64,000 bases of DNA from Arthrospira sp. PCC 9108 (GTDB lineage Bacteria > Cyanobacteriota > Cyanobacteriia > Cyanobacteriales > Microcoleaceae), in NCBI GenBank assembly GCA_016745315.1, contig CP066886.1, positions 6,200,501-6,264,500 on the forward strand. The letters run 5' to 3'. Below, one piece after another: positions 1-9,491 of the stretch (position 1 is the first letter of the stretch; each line of letters begins with the position of its first letter). The notes under the pieces were generated by a model. That model had not been told where the DNA came from. It was given only the letters and a program-made list of their open reading frames with translations, and did no database searches. The translations under genes and the position numbers were made by a program.

Positions 1-2
1 AT

Positions 3-368
3 CCCGAAAGGCTGACGGTTAGTTATATCTATCCCCATTGGTATTCTACTCTCGGTGAAGACTTCAAAATCTACTGTTTACTCTGTCCAATGAGTGTTAC
101 AGAAACTCGTGCCTACTTAATCCATTTTACCTCGCTTAACGCCTTTTGGAGACTGCATAAACTCCCGGTTAAATTTCGTCAATTCATAAAAAACAGCCTA
201 TTTGGTTGTGCCCAAAAAATGTTAGATGGTTTAGTGGAAGAGGATGTTAGGATGATAGAAGAGGAACAACAGGCGTATCAAAAGCATCCCCAGCGGCGGG
301 GTTACGAATTAAATAAAGCGATCGCATCTGTTCAGCGAGTGATGAAAAAGCAGGCGATCGCCAATTAA
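3..368 (+). CDS. C-terminal part of a Rieske-type ring-hydroxylating oxygenase (5' truncated by window edge)
   Basis: The reading frame is open from base 3, so the gene begins before the window and only about 121 C-terminal residues are visible. They read as the end of a catalytic domain and finish with a helical tail (MIEEEQQAYQKHPQRR) of the kind I associate with cyanobacterial aromatic ring-hydroxylating or pheophorbide a oxygenase-like proteins. The Rieske cluster and iron ligands would lie upstream and cannot be checked. The first internal ATG is at 90 but coding clearly extends before it. It converges on the minus-strand DUF3352 gene with a 12-base gap. The family call rests on the tail only and is moderate. 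Confidence 0.5.
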   Translation, partial: PERLTVSYIYPHWYSTLGEDFKIYCLLCPMSVTETRAYLIHFTSLNAFWRLHKLPVKFRQFIKNSLFGCAQKMLDGLVEEDVRMIEEEQQAYQKHPQRRGYELNKAIASVQRVMKKQAIAN

Positions 369-380
369 TCAACTAGCCCT

Positions 381-2072
381 CTAATTCTCCTGAGCATCAG
401 TAGATACAGCGGCTGATTTTAGATTAACAAATAGGTCATAACGGCTGGTGTGGTTGTCAGTGACAGCCGTAGTCAAACCGATAGATTGAACAGCATTTAC
501 CCAGACTTCTTGTTGAGGAGGTAAAGGGGGTAAAGAGAGGTTTTGGCGATTAAATACCTGTTCAACATTAATATAAAAATTCCCATGTTTAGGACTGAGA
601 CTAGAGGGGAAAGTTTGTCGGAACAAAGAACTAGAACTAATTGCGGTTTGAGGTTGTGGTATAATCTGATTAGCCACAGCAGCGCCCAAATTCACAAAAG
701 CGACATCTCCATCTAACCAACCGCGAAGCACAGTAAAGCCGCCATAGGGAGAAGTCCACTGAACCACAGGCTGACCATTAAGTTGAGCATCACCAACTTG
801 GAAACTGCGACCCCTGAGAATTTCATCTAATTGTTGTAAAGCTGTGTCTGCTGCATTGCGATCGCTGACCCTAATCATAAAAATCAAACCCGCCATAAAC
901 CTTTGAGGGGTGTCAGGATTAGAAATAGCCGGAATTACAGACAGAGAAAACTCGCCATCCATCCAGCTCAGGAAATCTCGCTGCAACTCCATACCAATAG
1001 ACTCTTGTAAACTAGCAGCCAAAGCCTGTGGATTAAAAGGAGCGATCGGATTAGCATTAGCACCTTGATTATAATCACTCCAGAACTGTTTAAGGTTGCT
1101 GCCACCGAGAGTCATAATTGCCGTATCTGGGATACGTCTGAGCATTCCATCAGTAGAATTCCCAACAGTGAGTTTTCTGTCAGTGTTAGGCCGCAACCAG
1201 GAAACCCCCTGAAAATTAATGCCATTATCTCTTAAAATAGCAGTAGTAGCAAAGCCCTGGTGTCGTTTCAATTGTTCCAAACTTTCTGGGGGAATAGGCT
1301 GCGCCGCAGTCATAGAAGCCAAAGAAGCAGCGACGGGAATATTCAGATAAACCTGAGCAAAAGCCTGGGAATTTCTAATTTGTTGAACTGCTGCCGAATA
1401 TCCAGGAGTAGCAGCGAGGGAAGTATCACCGCGATAAGTATCGATCGCCCTATCGGTAGCACGAGGGTCATCAGAAACCAACAAAAACTCTCTATCGAGG
1501 ACAGCAATAGAGTAATTTTGCAATCGTCCTTGAGTTTCAAATATATCAATTCCCCGGTAGTTACGTTCGAGAATTTCTCCTTGATTTAAAGACTTTCGAG
1601 CCGTCAGAATTTCTTGAGCCCGGAGAGGATTAGCAATAGGAAGTAATAAAATCCTAGCGGAAGTCATGGGAGACTGACGGGGAGTATCACCGGAGGGGGA
1701 AGGCTGACCAGAGACCAGAGCCGGATCTGGCAACCAAGCCATCATCACCTCATTACCAATCCAGGGCTGAATATCCTGCTCAAAATCATAGCCTTGATCA
1801 GTAAAAATGCGATCGCGCCACTGAATTAGCAATTGTTCAAAAGCGGCTTGAGACTGTGAAGTGCCATACTGTTGAAGTGTTTGCCATTTTTGAGGCGAAG
1901 TAGAAACAGAAACAGCCAACAAGGCATCTTGGGGAACAATATTAGCGCCCAAAGGCACATCCCTAATAGTTCTTCTAGCGGTCAACACGAAATAGGCAGC
2001 AACCCCACCACCAATCAAAATAGCGATCGCACCTATAGTTACAAGCAGAGACGGTTTATTTTTTGCAAGCAT
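381..2072 (-). CDS. DUF3352 domain protein, membrane-anchored
   Basis: A 563-residue protein with an N-terminal membrane anchor (about residues 9-31) and a long extracytoplasmic region. The pattern fits the DUF3352 family common in cyanobacteria: repeated beta-rich modules, a conserved start such as VPQDALLAVSVST, and glycine-containing repeats such as TAIMTLGGSNLKQFW. The function of the family is unknown. The start ATG is at 2072. The gene lies 39 bases downstream of a small membrane-protein gene on the same strand, so the two may be cotranscribed. Nothing looks broken. Confidence 0.75.
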   Translation of the reverse strand: MLAKNKPSLLVTIGAIAILIGGGVAAYFVLTARRTIRDVPLGANIVPQDALLAVSVSTSPQKWQTLQQYGTSQSQAAFEQLLIQWRDRIFTDQGYDFEQDIQPWIGNEVMMAWLPDPALVSGQPSPSGDTPRQSPMTSARILLLPIANPLRAQEILTARKSLNQGEILERNYRGIDIFETQGRLQNYSIAVLDREFLLVSDDPRATDRAIDTYRGDTSLAATPGYSAAVQQIRNSQAFAQVYLNIPVAASLASMTAAQPIPPESLEQLKRHQGFATTAILRDNGINFQGVSWLRPNTDRKLTVGNSTDGMLRRIPDTAIMTLGGSNLKQFWSDYNQGANANPIAPFNPQALAASLQESIGMELQRDFLSWMDGEFSLSVIPAISNPDTPQRFMAGLIFMIRVSDRNAADTALQQLDEILRGRSFQVGDAQLNGQPVVQWTSPYGGFTVLRGWLDGDVAFVNLGAAVANQIIPQPQTAISSSSLFRQTFPSSLSPKHGNFYINVEQVFNRQNLSLPPLPPQQEVWVNAVQSIGLTTAVTDNHTSRYDLFVNLKSAAVSTDAQEN

Positions 2073-2111
2073 AACTAGCCCATGGGAAATCGAAAAAACT
2101 CAGATGTCAGT

Positions 2112-2405
2112 TCACAGTAGCACTAAATCAATCAAAGTGTAGAAACCGAGAGCCAACAATAGGATAGCGACCAATTGGGTAAGCAGCAAGCGGTTAGAGG
2201 GAAAAATCGCCTCTCGAACTAACATGGCAGTGGAGGACCCCATCACATAACTAAGACACAAGACCAAATAGGGCCACCGTCCAGTTATAGCCCACAGCAG
2301 CAATAGTGGCATCCCCAGCAGTAGCATCAGAACCTCAATAAATTGAGGCGGATTATATTGGGTTAAATAAACCAGATTCTGCCACCAAACTTGCCAAAGT
2401 CTCAT
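2112..2405 (-). CDS. Small integral membrane protein, unknown function
   Basis: A 97-residue hydrophobic protein with about three predicted membrane segments (around residues 20-40, 45-62 and 72-95). It begins with an aromatic-rich stretch (MRLWQVWWQNLVYLTQYNPP). I do not recognise a family. It lies between the LCP-family gene and the DUF3352 gene, all on the minus strand, and short spacing suggests a shared transcript with the DUF3352 gene. Absence of charged residues inside the segments and a normal ATG start support a real gene. Confidence 0.6.
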   Translation of the reverse strand: MRLWQVWWQNLVYLTQYNPPQFIEVLMLLLGMPLLLLWAITGRWPYLVLCLSYVMGSSTAMLVREAIFPSNRLLLTQLVAILLLALGFYTLIDLVLL

Positions 2406-2504
2406 CAGGTTATCCCGCTGTCAAATTCATCTAGTTTCCAGGATAGTCCCTGAACAGACCAGGAAGCAAGGGAACCCTGACCCCCAATTGGATACTATGA
2501 TATT

Positions 2505-3986
2505 TTAGCGTCCTGACAGTCGCCGCCGAGAGCCGCCGAAATCATCCTCGATTTGCAATTGTGGCTGAGTTTCCTCTTGAAATTGAGATTCGTATTTCTC
2601 CAGCCAATCGAGTCCTACCTGAATGGTAATATCCGACTGTAGATGACCTGTACTTTCCACCACAACTTCCCCAAATCCCAAGGCTTCCTGAATAGCTTGT
2701 GCGCTTCTGACATCGCCATCTTGAGCAATAACACGGGTAACATCAAGTGGTTGATTCCAGGGTCTTGTTAGTCTCAGATTCCAATATCCTTTACGATTGA
2801 GGGAAGACATGAAATCATCAACCGCATAGGAATCATCAGTGCTGTCTTGAATGGCAATTCTCAAATCCCTCGGATCAATATTATCAAAACTCCAGCGGTT
2901 ATGACCAAAATCAAAATGTTTTGTCACCATCGCATCAAGGCGACTATAATCTGGTAGCCAATAACTAGCTCTATACTCTTTCGGATCACTAAACTGTCCA
3001 GGAACCATCAGCATTTGTACATCATCAGGATTTACCTGAGCGGCAAAATTGACCAAAGCCACCAATTCTTCTAAAGTCAAATTTGTATCAATATGAGATT
3101 GAATAATCGAAACCAACCTAGGTATGCGGGATATCGTACCCACATCTAAAACTTGGTTAATAAAAGAGCGGATCAGCATTTGCTGTCGTTGTACCCGACC
3201 AATATCACCTAAATTGTCATATCGGAACCGCAAAAACTGCAAAGCACCATCACCATCAAGATGTTGTTCACCCTCTTTCAGATTAATATAAAGATGTTGG
3301 CTATCATCTTGATACTTCATATCTTTAGGAACATAAACGGTGACTCCTCCCAAGGCATCAATCAGCTTTTCAACGCCTAAGACATTAACGCGAACGTAGC
3401 GATCTATGCCGACACCGCCCATCAATTCACTCACCGACTTAGCGCTAAGTGCGGGACCACCGTAGTAGTTAGCATCATTAATTTTAGTCATCCCCCGTCC
3501 CTTGACAAAAGTACGGGTATCCCTAGGAATAGAAAGAACTTTTAACTTATTAGTATTAGGGTCAAAACGCAACAGAAGCATGGTATCAGAAAGACCCTTA
3601 AAGGAGTCTACTACCGCATGATATCCCAGGTCTTCTTCTGGCGGTTCATCTAAATCTGAGGTTAAAACTTTAATACCCAAAACTAGAATATTGACAGGAC
3701 GAGTTAATTCTGGTAGACGCATATTTACCCGCGCCATTTCACCCTTAGAAAAAACCGCCTGCTGTTCAGGTGTTAACTTTTCCTGCATCAGGGGAGTTGA
3801 AGACAAGGAAACAGCCAGCAAGGCTCCAGCAGTTGCCGAAATCATAGCCACTCCGGTTAAACCCATACCAATGCCAAGCCATTTGGCGGGGCTAGACCTG
3901 ATGAACTTTTTCATAACAGGTCGAGACGGTTGAGATCTAAGTGGTTTTTGCCGTTTGATTGGATGATTTGACACAGGCTTCCTCAC
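2505..3986 (-). CDS. LytR-CpsA-Psr (LCP) family glycopolymer transferase
   Basis: A 493-residue protein. The N-terminus is basic and is followed by one membrane segment (about residues 37-62). The LCP catalytic domain spans roughly residues 95-330 and shows family motifs: DTMLLLRFDP, then LSIPRDTRTFVKG with the phosphate-binding arginine, and FLRFRYDNLGDIGRVQRQQ. Residues about 370-475 look like the LytR_C domain often found at the C-terminus. LCP enzymes transfer lipid-linked glycopolymers to peptidoglycan or other acceptors outside the membrane. The tail is arginine-rich (GGSRRRLSGR). It is monocistronic as far as can be seen. Confidence 0.88.
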   Translation of the reverse strand: MRKPVSNHPIKRQKPLRSQPSRPVMKKFIRSSPAKWLGIGMGLTGVAMISATAGALLAVSLSSTPLMQEKLTPEQQAVFSKGEMARVNMRLPELTRPVNILVLGIKVLTSDLDEPPEEDLGYHAVVDSFKGLSDTMLLLRFDPNTNKLKVLSIPRDTRTFVKGRGMTKINDANYYGGPALSAKSVSELMGGVGIDRYVRVNVLGVEKLIDALGGVTVYVPKDMKYQDDSQHLYINLKEGEQHLDGDGALQFLRFRYDNLGDIGRVQRQQMLIRSFINQVLDVGTISRIPRLVSIIQSHIDTNLTLEELVALVNFAAQVNPDDVQMLMVPGQFSDPKEYRASYWLPDYSRLDAMVTKHFDFGHNRWSFDNIDPRDLRIAIQDSTDDSYAVDDFMSSLNRKGYWNLRLTRPWNQPLDVTRVIAQDGDVRSAQAIQEALGFGEVVVESTGHLQSDITIQVGLDWLEKYESQFQEETQPQLQIEDDFGGSRRRLSGR

Positions 3987-4209
3987 ACACCAATTTTAAT
4001 ATACAAAGAGTTTACAGACACTTCCGAGAAATTGTGATATCAATTGACAATTGGTCAATTATAATGCTCGATCGCCCTTGTTAGCAATGGTTAGCATAGG
4101 CCAAGGGGGAGTAATCATATCCGCCAGAATAATCCATTCTTTCAGCATCAGCCAGCCATAACAGGATATACAACTCACCCAAATCTACTGTAGTTTAATA
4201 TTCAGCAAC

Positions 4210-4599
4210 TCAGGAGTTAGGGGGATTATCCCCCAGATAACGACGCATAACCTTTTCGGAGAAGGGACTGATTGCAGGCAACCACAGGGGTTTATCTTTC
4301 CATAGACGCACCATTAAGCCAAAGTTAACTAAAAAGTAAGTTGTGGTCAGAACACTGCTAGTTAACAACACAGGTAGTTCCGGGATTTCCGCAAGACTAG
4401 CACCACCGCGCAAAAGCAAATTGCCAGCCAACCAGCTAAATGCTAAAGTCACGACTAAGCGACAGGTAGCGCGTTCTTGGGGTGTACCCTGATGGCGATA
4501 CAAAGTCCATAGGGCCGGGAAAAAGCCCAACACGGGAATTAAATACACAAACTGTTGGATAGATATTCTATCGCTGGGTTGGTCCCGATGATGCCGCAT
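4210..4599 (-). CDS. Small multi-pass membrane protein, cyanobacterial, unknown function
   Basis: A 129-residue protein with three or four hydrophobic segments (about 13-30, 47-65, 75-98). The central stretch LIPVLGFFPALWTLYR resembles small membrane proteins conserved in cyanobacteria, but I cannot name the family. It is transcribed away from rpe, with 175 bases between the two start codons that must hold both promoters. The ATG at 4599 is the natural start. Confidence 0.6.
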   Translation of the reverse strand: MRHHRDQPSDRISIQQFVYLIPVLGFFPALWTLYRHQGTPQERATCRLVVTLAFSWLAGNLLLRGGASLAEIPELPVLLTSSVLTTTYFLVNFGLMVRLWKDKPLWLPAISPFSEKVMRRYLGDNPPNS

Positions 4600-4756
4600 A
4601 AGATATCCTCATCTCCAGGCTGATAGGTTGGATCGCTGGGGTCGGTATGGGAAGATACTCCCTAGGGAATTGACCAACGGGGGTAGTAGAAGCACTTTTT
4701 TGGTTGTCCCTTGGGGTCAGCAAATTCTGATACACTGGATAAAAAGACCAGATGTT

Positions 4757-4762
4757 GGAGGA
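4757..4762 (+). promoter_or_regulatory. Ribosome binding site that fixes the rpe start
   Basis: GGAGGA lies 12 bases before the ATG at 4775. The frame is open back to 4628, but that upstream part lacks family similarity. The Shine-Dalgarno match and the usual family N-terminus both favour 4775. Confidence 0.7.
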
Positions 4763-4774
4763 AACACAATCGCT

Positions 4775-5476
4775 ATGAGTCAATCCCAAAAATCAGTTGT
4801 TATCGCCCCATCTATATTATCAGCAGATTTCAGTCGTCTTGGAGAAGAAATTCGCGCTGTTGATGAAGCGGGCGCTGATTGGATTCATGTTGATGTTATG
4901 GATGGTCGCTTTGTCCCTAATATTACCATCGGTCCTCTGATTGTTGATGCTATTCGGCCCGTTACTAAAAAGCCTCTGGATGTTCACTTGATGATTGTGG
5001 AACCAGAGAAGTATGTTGAAGATTTTGCTAAGGCTGGGGCTGATATTATCTCGGTTCACGCTGAACATAATGCTTCCCCTCACCTCCACCGGACTCTCAA
5101 CCTGATTAGGGAATGTGGCAAACAGTCCGGTGTGGTATTAAATCCTTCTACTCCGCTGGAGTTGATTGAGTATGTTTTGGATGTGTGCGATCTGGTGTTG
5201 ATTATGAGTGTCAACCCCGGCTTCGGAGGTCAGAAGTTTATCCCGACTGTGGTTCCTAAAATTCGCCAACTGCGCCAAATGTGCGATGAGCGGGGTCTTG
5301 ACCCTTGGATTGAAGTTGATGGCGGCTTGAAGGTTGATAATGCCTGGCAGGTGTTGGAAGCTGGGGCTAATGCTATTGTGGCAGGTTCGGCGGTGTTTAA
5401 TGCTGATAATTATTCGCAGGCGATCGCCGGTATTCGTAATAGTAAGCGCCCTAGTCCTGAATTAGCGACGGTCTAA
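4775..5476 (+). CDS. rpe: Ribulose-phosphate 3-epimerase
   Basis: Interconverts ribulose 5-phosphate and xylulose 5-phosphate in the Calvin cycle and oxidative pentose phosphate pathway. The 233-residue product has the usual TIM-barrel length. It begins with the family signature IAPSILSADFSRLGEE and carries DWIHVDVMDGRFVPN (catalytic Asp and metal-binding His/Asp), DVHLMI, MSVNPGFGGQKF and EVDGGL (second catalytic Asp). The ATG at 4775 follows a clear ribosome binding site. The open frame extends to 4628, but that extension is not expected to be translated. It is a single gene, divergent from the small membrane protein upstream. Confidence 0.96.
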   Translation: MSQSQKSVVIAPSILSADFSRLGEEIRAVDEAGADWIHVDVMDGRFVPNITIGPLIVDAIRPVTKKPLDVHLMIVEPEKYVEDFAKAGADIISVHAEHNASPHLHRTLNLIRECGKQSGVVLNPSTPLELIEYVLDVCDLVLIMSVNPGFGGQKFIPTVVPKIRQLRQMCDERGLDPWIEVDGGLKVDNAWQVLEAGANAIVAGSAVFNADNYSQAIAGIRNSKRPSPELATV

Positions 5477-5664
5477 ACTGCTGGCCTTACTGAACTCAGG
5501 GGGGGGGCGTAATGTTAGATAATCCTACTAGAGACTAAGTAAAATCGCTCCCCCCAATCCCCACATAGTGAGTTATTATGGGTGAGCCTTCCTGTTGAGC
5601 TACTAAATGTGGACATCGAGTTAGGATTGGCATGGCTTCAGAATCTAGGTTATCTAAGTAAAGT

Positions 5665-6285
5665 ATGGTTGAAACACTAATCACATCAGGCATCATCAAT
5701 CCTCGCCAATGGCCTTTAGCGCGTGTTTGGTTGGAGGTGGCTACTTATCTGGGAGTCCCACCTCGCCAAATCGATCGCTTAGAGTTCTGGGCACATCAAA
5801 TTTGGGTTAAACTCATAGGTATGAGGGCGACATTAGTTAGTTTCCGGGTTCTGCCTCTGTGGGTGGAACAAGGACTTGCAGCTATTAAGCAAACAAGCGA
5901 TCGCGATCGCCTAGATCTGCTAGGGGAAATATTTAGCACTGAAATCTCGCGCTACTCCAAACGCTATAATGCCCAAGACATAGAAAACTGGCGATCGGCT
6001 TGGGCGGAACAATCCCAGAAACTCAAACAACAAGAACTTATCAAAATTCAGGAAGAAGAAAATCTTAAACCCCTTCGGGAACACCAGCAGGCTTGTCAAC
6101 AATGGCTCGAAGGTTGGCGGGTGATTCTGAAACACTGCCAAAGTCTGGAATCTCTCGATAATTTAGTCCCGGAAATCGAACGACAAATGCAGGAGTTTTC
6201 CGACTTGGAGGAAGCGGCTACAGCCATGGAAATTTGGAGCGATCGCCGTCAGGAAGTAGCCCAAATTACTGGCGGAATTACTTAA
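5665..6285 (+). CDS. Hypothetical cyanobacterial protein, helical
   Basis: A 206-residue soluble protein. The first third (LARVWLEVATYLGVPPRQIDRLEFW) is a compact helical region. The rest is rich in Glu, Gln and Lys and predicted to form long helices or a coiled coil (about residues 105-195). There is no signal peptide or membrane segment. I do not recognise a family. It ends 23 bases before the convergent stop of the CHASE2 cyclase gene. HIP1 sites inside the gene indicate long residence in this genome. Confidence 0.6.
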   Translation: MVETLITSGIINPRQWPLARVWLEVATYLGVPPRQIDRLEFWAHQIWVKLIGMRATLVSFRVLPLWVEQGLAAIKQTSDRDRLDLLGEIFSTEISRYSKRYNAQDIENWRSAWAEQSQKLKQQELIKIQEEENLKPLREHQQACQQWLEGWRVILKHCQSLESLDNLVPEIERQMQEFSDLEEAATAMEIWSDRRQEVAQITGGIT

Positions 6286-6308
6286 TTTTGCCTATACCTG
6301 AATCTGAT

Positions 6309-8546
6309 TTAGCCTTTAATAATCTGGTAAATATCATTAAGTTTCGCTTCAATTACAGGAGGTTTGGAGGTGAAACGAATATAAAATTTACCCGGTTCGG
6401 CTGGTTTTTCTAAGACCTTGGCATAGATATCCTCCCGCAGTTCCGAGTCCGATGATTTCAGATTCAGTTTGATGTTAGTCAACACCAGCGGTAAAGAGTC
6501 TGTACCATCTTCTGCACCGATTAAAGCACTGCGATCGGAGAGTTCTAATAACCGCCCAGAAAATAGGTTTTCGCCAACGTGCTTACCTTCTAAGACCGTA
6601 TATTGTAATGATATGGGCTGAGACAAAGAATAAAATATTTCGGTTTCTTTGGGTAAAAATAGGTTATATTTCCCAGCAATTCCAGAGACTTCATAGATAG
6701 CTATGGGATTTTTAACCCCCTTGGGTTGTACCAATTTCTTATCATCAATTTTAACTAAATTAGGATTAGTACAATTGAGGGTTTCTTCAGAAATAATAAT
6801 TTGTCCGCCTGTGGTGTAAGACTCAATTCTGTAGGTGAGATTAACATGACTTCCTACAACTCCGTATTTAGTGCGTTTTTCCGAACCCAAATTACCAACG
6901 ACCACTTCTCCGGTATTAATGCCAATTCCCATTTCTAAAGCGGGTAATTCCCACTTCTCCATTTGTTCATTTACCTGAGCCATAGCCAACTGCATGGCTA
7001 CGGCACAAGCCACCGCCCTTTCTGGGTCATCTTCGCGCAGGGTAGGCGCACCAAATAACACTAAAATACCATCCCCCATAAATTCATCAATTGTCCCTTG
7101 ATAATGGGTAATGACATCAGCCATATAGGATAAATAGAAATTCAGCACTTGCACAACTTCTTCAGGGGGTAAGCGTTCAGAAAGCGCGGTAAACCCCCGT
7201 AAATCCGAGGTTAAAATGGTGATTTTACGACGTTCGCCACCCATTTTTAATCCCTCTGGGTGTTCCAGCAAATTAGCAACTATTTCATCACTGAGATATC
7301 TACCAAAAGTTTTACGGATATCGGATGCTGAACGAGCAATATAAGCAGTAATTACCACTACTGAACCGACCAAAGCCAGGGATGAAGGTACAACAGGTAA
7401 CCACCAACTGCCTAAAAATACGATAAAGGTAAAGCCTAATAAAATACCCCCAGCCATCACCAAAATCACAACTCTTTTAAATAGGAATTGTCCAACTCTA
7501 GTGGGGTCGCGTAATCGCCAAGTTAGGGTCGCCCCCAGACCAGACCAAAACAGAATCCATAGCCATTCGATAACTTCTGGTAAAGTTCTAATCAGAGGTC
7601 GATTTTCCAGGGCGGCGCTGATGATGTTACTAACAATATTAGCATGGATTTCTACGCCGGTCATGCGTTGATCTGGGGCTAGGGTGTAGGGGGTAGAAAA
7701 TAAATCTTTCATGCTTTCGCCCACCGAACCGATTAAAATAATGCGATCGCTTCCCCAGTCTGAGGCTACCCGGTTTTCAAAAATATCTCGCATGGAGACA
7801 ATTTCAAAATGCTGGCTAGGTCCTCGGTAGTTAAGTAAAACTTGATAGCCACCATCATCGGCGCGCACATAACCGCCATCATTCCCCTCAAAGGGAACAA
7901 ACACCACATCACCAAATTTCCACCAATTATCTGTACCTTCTACAATCTCAACTGAAAAGTCCGGTTCTTCATTTAAATATCTCAGGGCTAAATGAACGGC
8001 AAAACTATGGACAGTTTCCCCATTTTCTCTGGGGAAATATAGCAAAGCGCGACGCACCCTATTATCCTGATCAACAATCAGGTCATTAGCCCCAACTTGT
8101 CCCTTAGCAGCCAAGGCGGGAGGGGGTCCCACCCGACTAAAAAAGTGATCACCTATGACTTTTTCAATACCAATTAGATTATCTGTAGTTTCAAAAAGCC
8201 GCACCAATTGGGAATGCCCAGGTTCAAAGGGTAAATCTCGATAAATATCTAATCCGATTACCCTAGGATTCATGGCATTTAGTCGTTGGATTAACTCAAA
8301 ATACACCCCATCTGGTACATAACCTTGACCAATAAATTTAAGGTCATCCTCATCAATACCAACGATGACAATGCGACTATCACGGCTTTCCGGGGGTCGC
8401 CAGCGCATATACTGGTCATAGGCAGCCAATTCCAAGGTTTGCAAAATACCAGTTAGCCGTAATAAAATCACGGCGAGGGCGACAGAGGGGGTCGTCACCA
8501 GGACAACCCGCCAATTCCAGAATCGTTCTCTAATGGTTTTGAGCAT
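6309..8546 (-). CDS. CHASE2 sensor with class III adenylate/guanylate cyclase domain
   Basis: A 745-residue membrane receptor that should make cyclic AMP (or GMP). Order: an N-terminal membrane segment (about 15-35), an extracellular CHASE2 domain (about 40-310, with GIDEDDLKFIG and VIGLDIYRDLPF), three closely spaced membrane segments (about 325-410), then the class III cyclase domain (about 435-605). The cyclase shows the metal Asp in LTSDLRGFTALSE, the second in FMGDGILVLFG, the substrate-reading Lys in RTKYGVVG, and transition-state Asn/Arg in VNLTYRIES. Where adenylate cyclases usually have Asp or Thr (GDxVN), this protein has GSHVN. The last 110 residues may be a PilZ-like beta domain. 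It is probably cotranscribed with the DUF928 gene 4 bases upstream of its start. Confidence 0.88.
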   Translation of the reverse strand: MLKTIRERFWNWRVVLVTTPSVALAVILLRLTGILQTLELAAYDQYMRWRPPESRDSRIVIVGIDEDDLKFIGQGYVPDGVYFELIQRLNAMNPRVIGLDIYRDLPFEPGHSQLVRLFETTDNLIGIEKVIGDHFFSRVGPPPALAAKGQVGANDLIVDQDNRVRRALLYFPRENGETVHSFAVHLALRYLNEEPDFSVEIVEGTDNWWKFGDVVFVPFEGNDGGYVRADDGGYQVLLNYRGPSQHFEIVSMRDIFENRVASDWGSDRIILIGSVGESMKDLFSTPYTLAPDQRMTGVEIHANIVSNIISAALENRPLIRTLPEVIEWLWILFWSGLGATLTWRLRDPTRVGQFLFKRVVILVMAGGILLGFTFIVFLGSWWLPVVPSSLALVGSVVVITAYIARSASDIRKTFGRYLSDEIVANLLEHPEGLKMGGERRKITILTSDLRGFTALSERLPPEEVVQVLNFYLSYMADVITHYQGTIDEFMGDGILVLFGAPTLREDDPERAVACAVAMQLAMAQVNEQMEKWELPALEMGIGINTGEVVVGNLGSEKRTKYGVVGSHVNLTYRIESYTTGGQIIISEETLNCTNPNLVKIDDKKLVQPKGVKNPIAIYEVSGIAGKYNLFLPKETEIFYSLSQPISLQYTVLEGKHVGENLFSGRLLELSDRSALIGAEDGTDSLPLVLTNIKLNLKSSDSELREDIYAKVLEKPAEPGKFYIRFTSKPPVIEAKLNDIYQIIKG

Positions 8547-8550
8547 TTAG

Positions 8551-9312
8551 TTACGATGCTTCGATTTCCGAACCCACAGTTTCCTCAATTTCTGGAATAC
8601 AACAGGGGGCGATGGGTTTAGAGGCGATATCTTTTAATCCTACGGACTCCATCAACTGTTGCCAAATTTCGGGATGAGTTTCTCGCAGTCCTAACACAAT
8701 CAGGAGAGTCTCCGGCCACATCTGTTGTTCTGCATACAGTACCGCCTTATCAATGGGGTCAGTTTCGGCGGCAATTCTAGCTTTGTGTTCCTCGTCTAAT
8801 TCTATCCGTTCAATAGCTCCTGTGATGGACTCGTCTAAATCCCTTTGATTAGGATCGCAAAATAGGGAAAATTGCCAGGTGTAGGTTTCTCCCACTCTCA
8901 AGGAAACGGTTTCCGGTAGGCTAATTTTCATAATAGCCCCTTGTGCGGGTGTGGCGAAACTTTCCACATAGACATCCCGACCTTGGCTATCTAGCACCAA
9001 AAATTCAGCCTTTTGGGCTTTGGTTTTGGGAACGTACAGGAAAAAGCTGGGATTGGGGGAAGCGGTCTTTAAGACCTCGTAACCAATGGGTAATAGGGGG
9101 GTGATAAAATCACTGTTGTTGTCACAAGTGCCATCGACAATGGTGCTGGCATTCCCTCGGGTTCCTCCTCCAGCGGTTGACTGAGGTGGCTGGCGACTTG
9201 GACCTTGTGGAAATTCTAGGGCTGTGGTGATGGAAAGGGGAGTGGCGATCGCTAATATAGTAGATGCGATCGTAGTTAACAGTGTCCGCCCGCGCCAAAA
9301 TTTGATTTTCAT
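8551..9312 (-). CDS. DUF928 family exported protein
   Basis: A 253-residue protein with an N-terminal signal segment (about residues 8-31) and the DUF928 region (about 45-235), including ITPLLPIGYEVLKTASPNPS and YTWQFSLFCDPNQRD. Genes of this family typically sit beside CHASE2 receptor genes in cyanobacteria, as here: its stop is 4 bases from the start of the cyclase gene. That arrangement suggests an extracytoplasmic partner or ligand binder for the CHASE2 domain (inference). Five cysteines in the mature protein could form disulphides. Confidence 0.82.
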   Translation of the reverse strand: MKIKFWRGRTLLTTIASTILAIATPLSITTALEFPQGPSRQPPQSTAGGGTRGNASTIVDGTCDNNSDFITPLLPIGYEVLKTASPNPSFFLYVPKTKAQKAEFLVLDSQGRDVYVESFATPAQGAIMKISLPETVSLRVGETYTWQFSLFCDPNQRDLDESITGAIERIELDEEHKARIAAETDPIDKAVLYAEQQMWPETLLIVLGLRETHPEIWQQLMESVGLKDIASKPIAPCCIPEIEETVGSEIEAS

Positions 9313-9491
9313 GTAAAATTCTATACCTCCATAATCCGTTGAGCCAATTTACAGACAACTGATGCACTCAACTGATGACCCTAGTTTAATCTTTTCAATT
9401 CAAGTTGGTAAAAACAGCACTCATCTATTTTAGAGACTCATAGCATAATCAGCACGTTCCCGAACTTTGTAGTAAAATACCCTAACATTAT

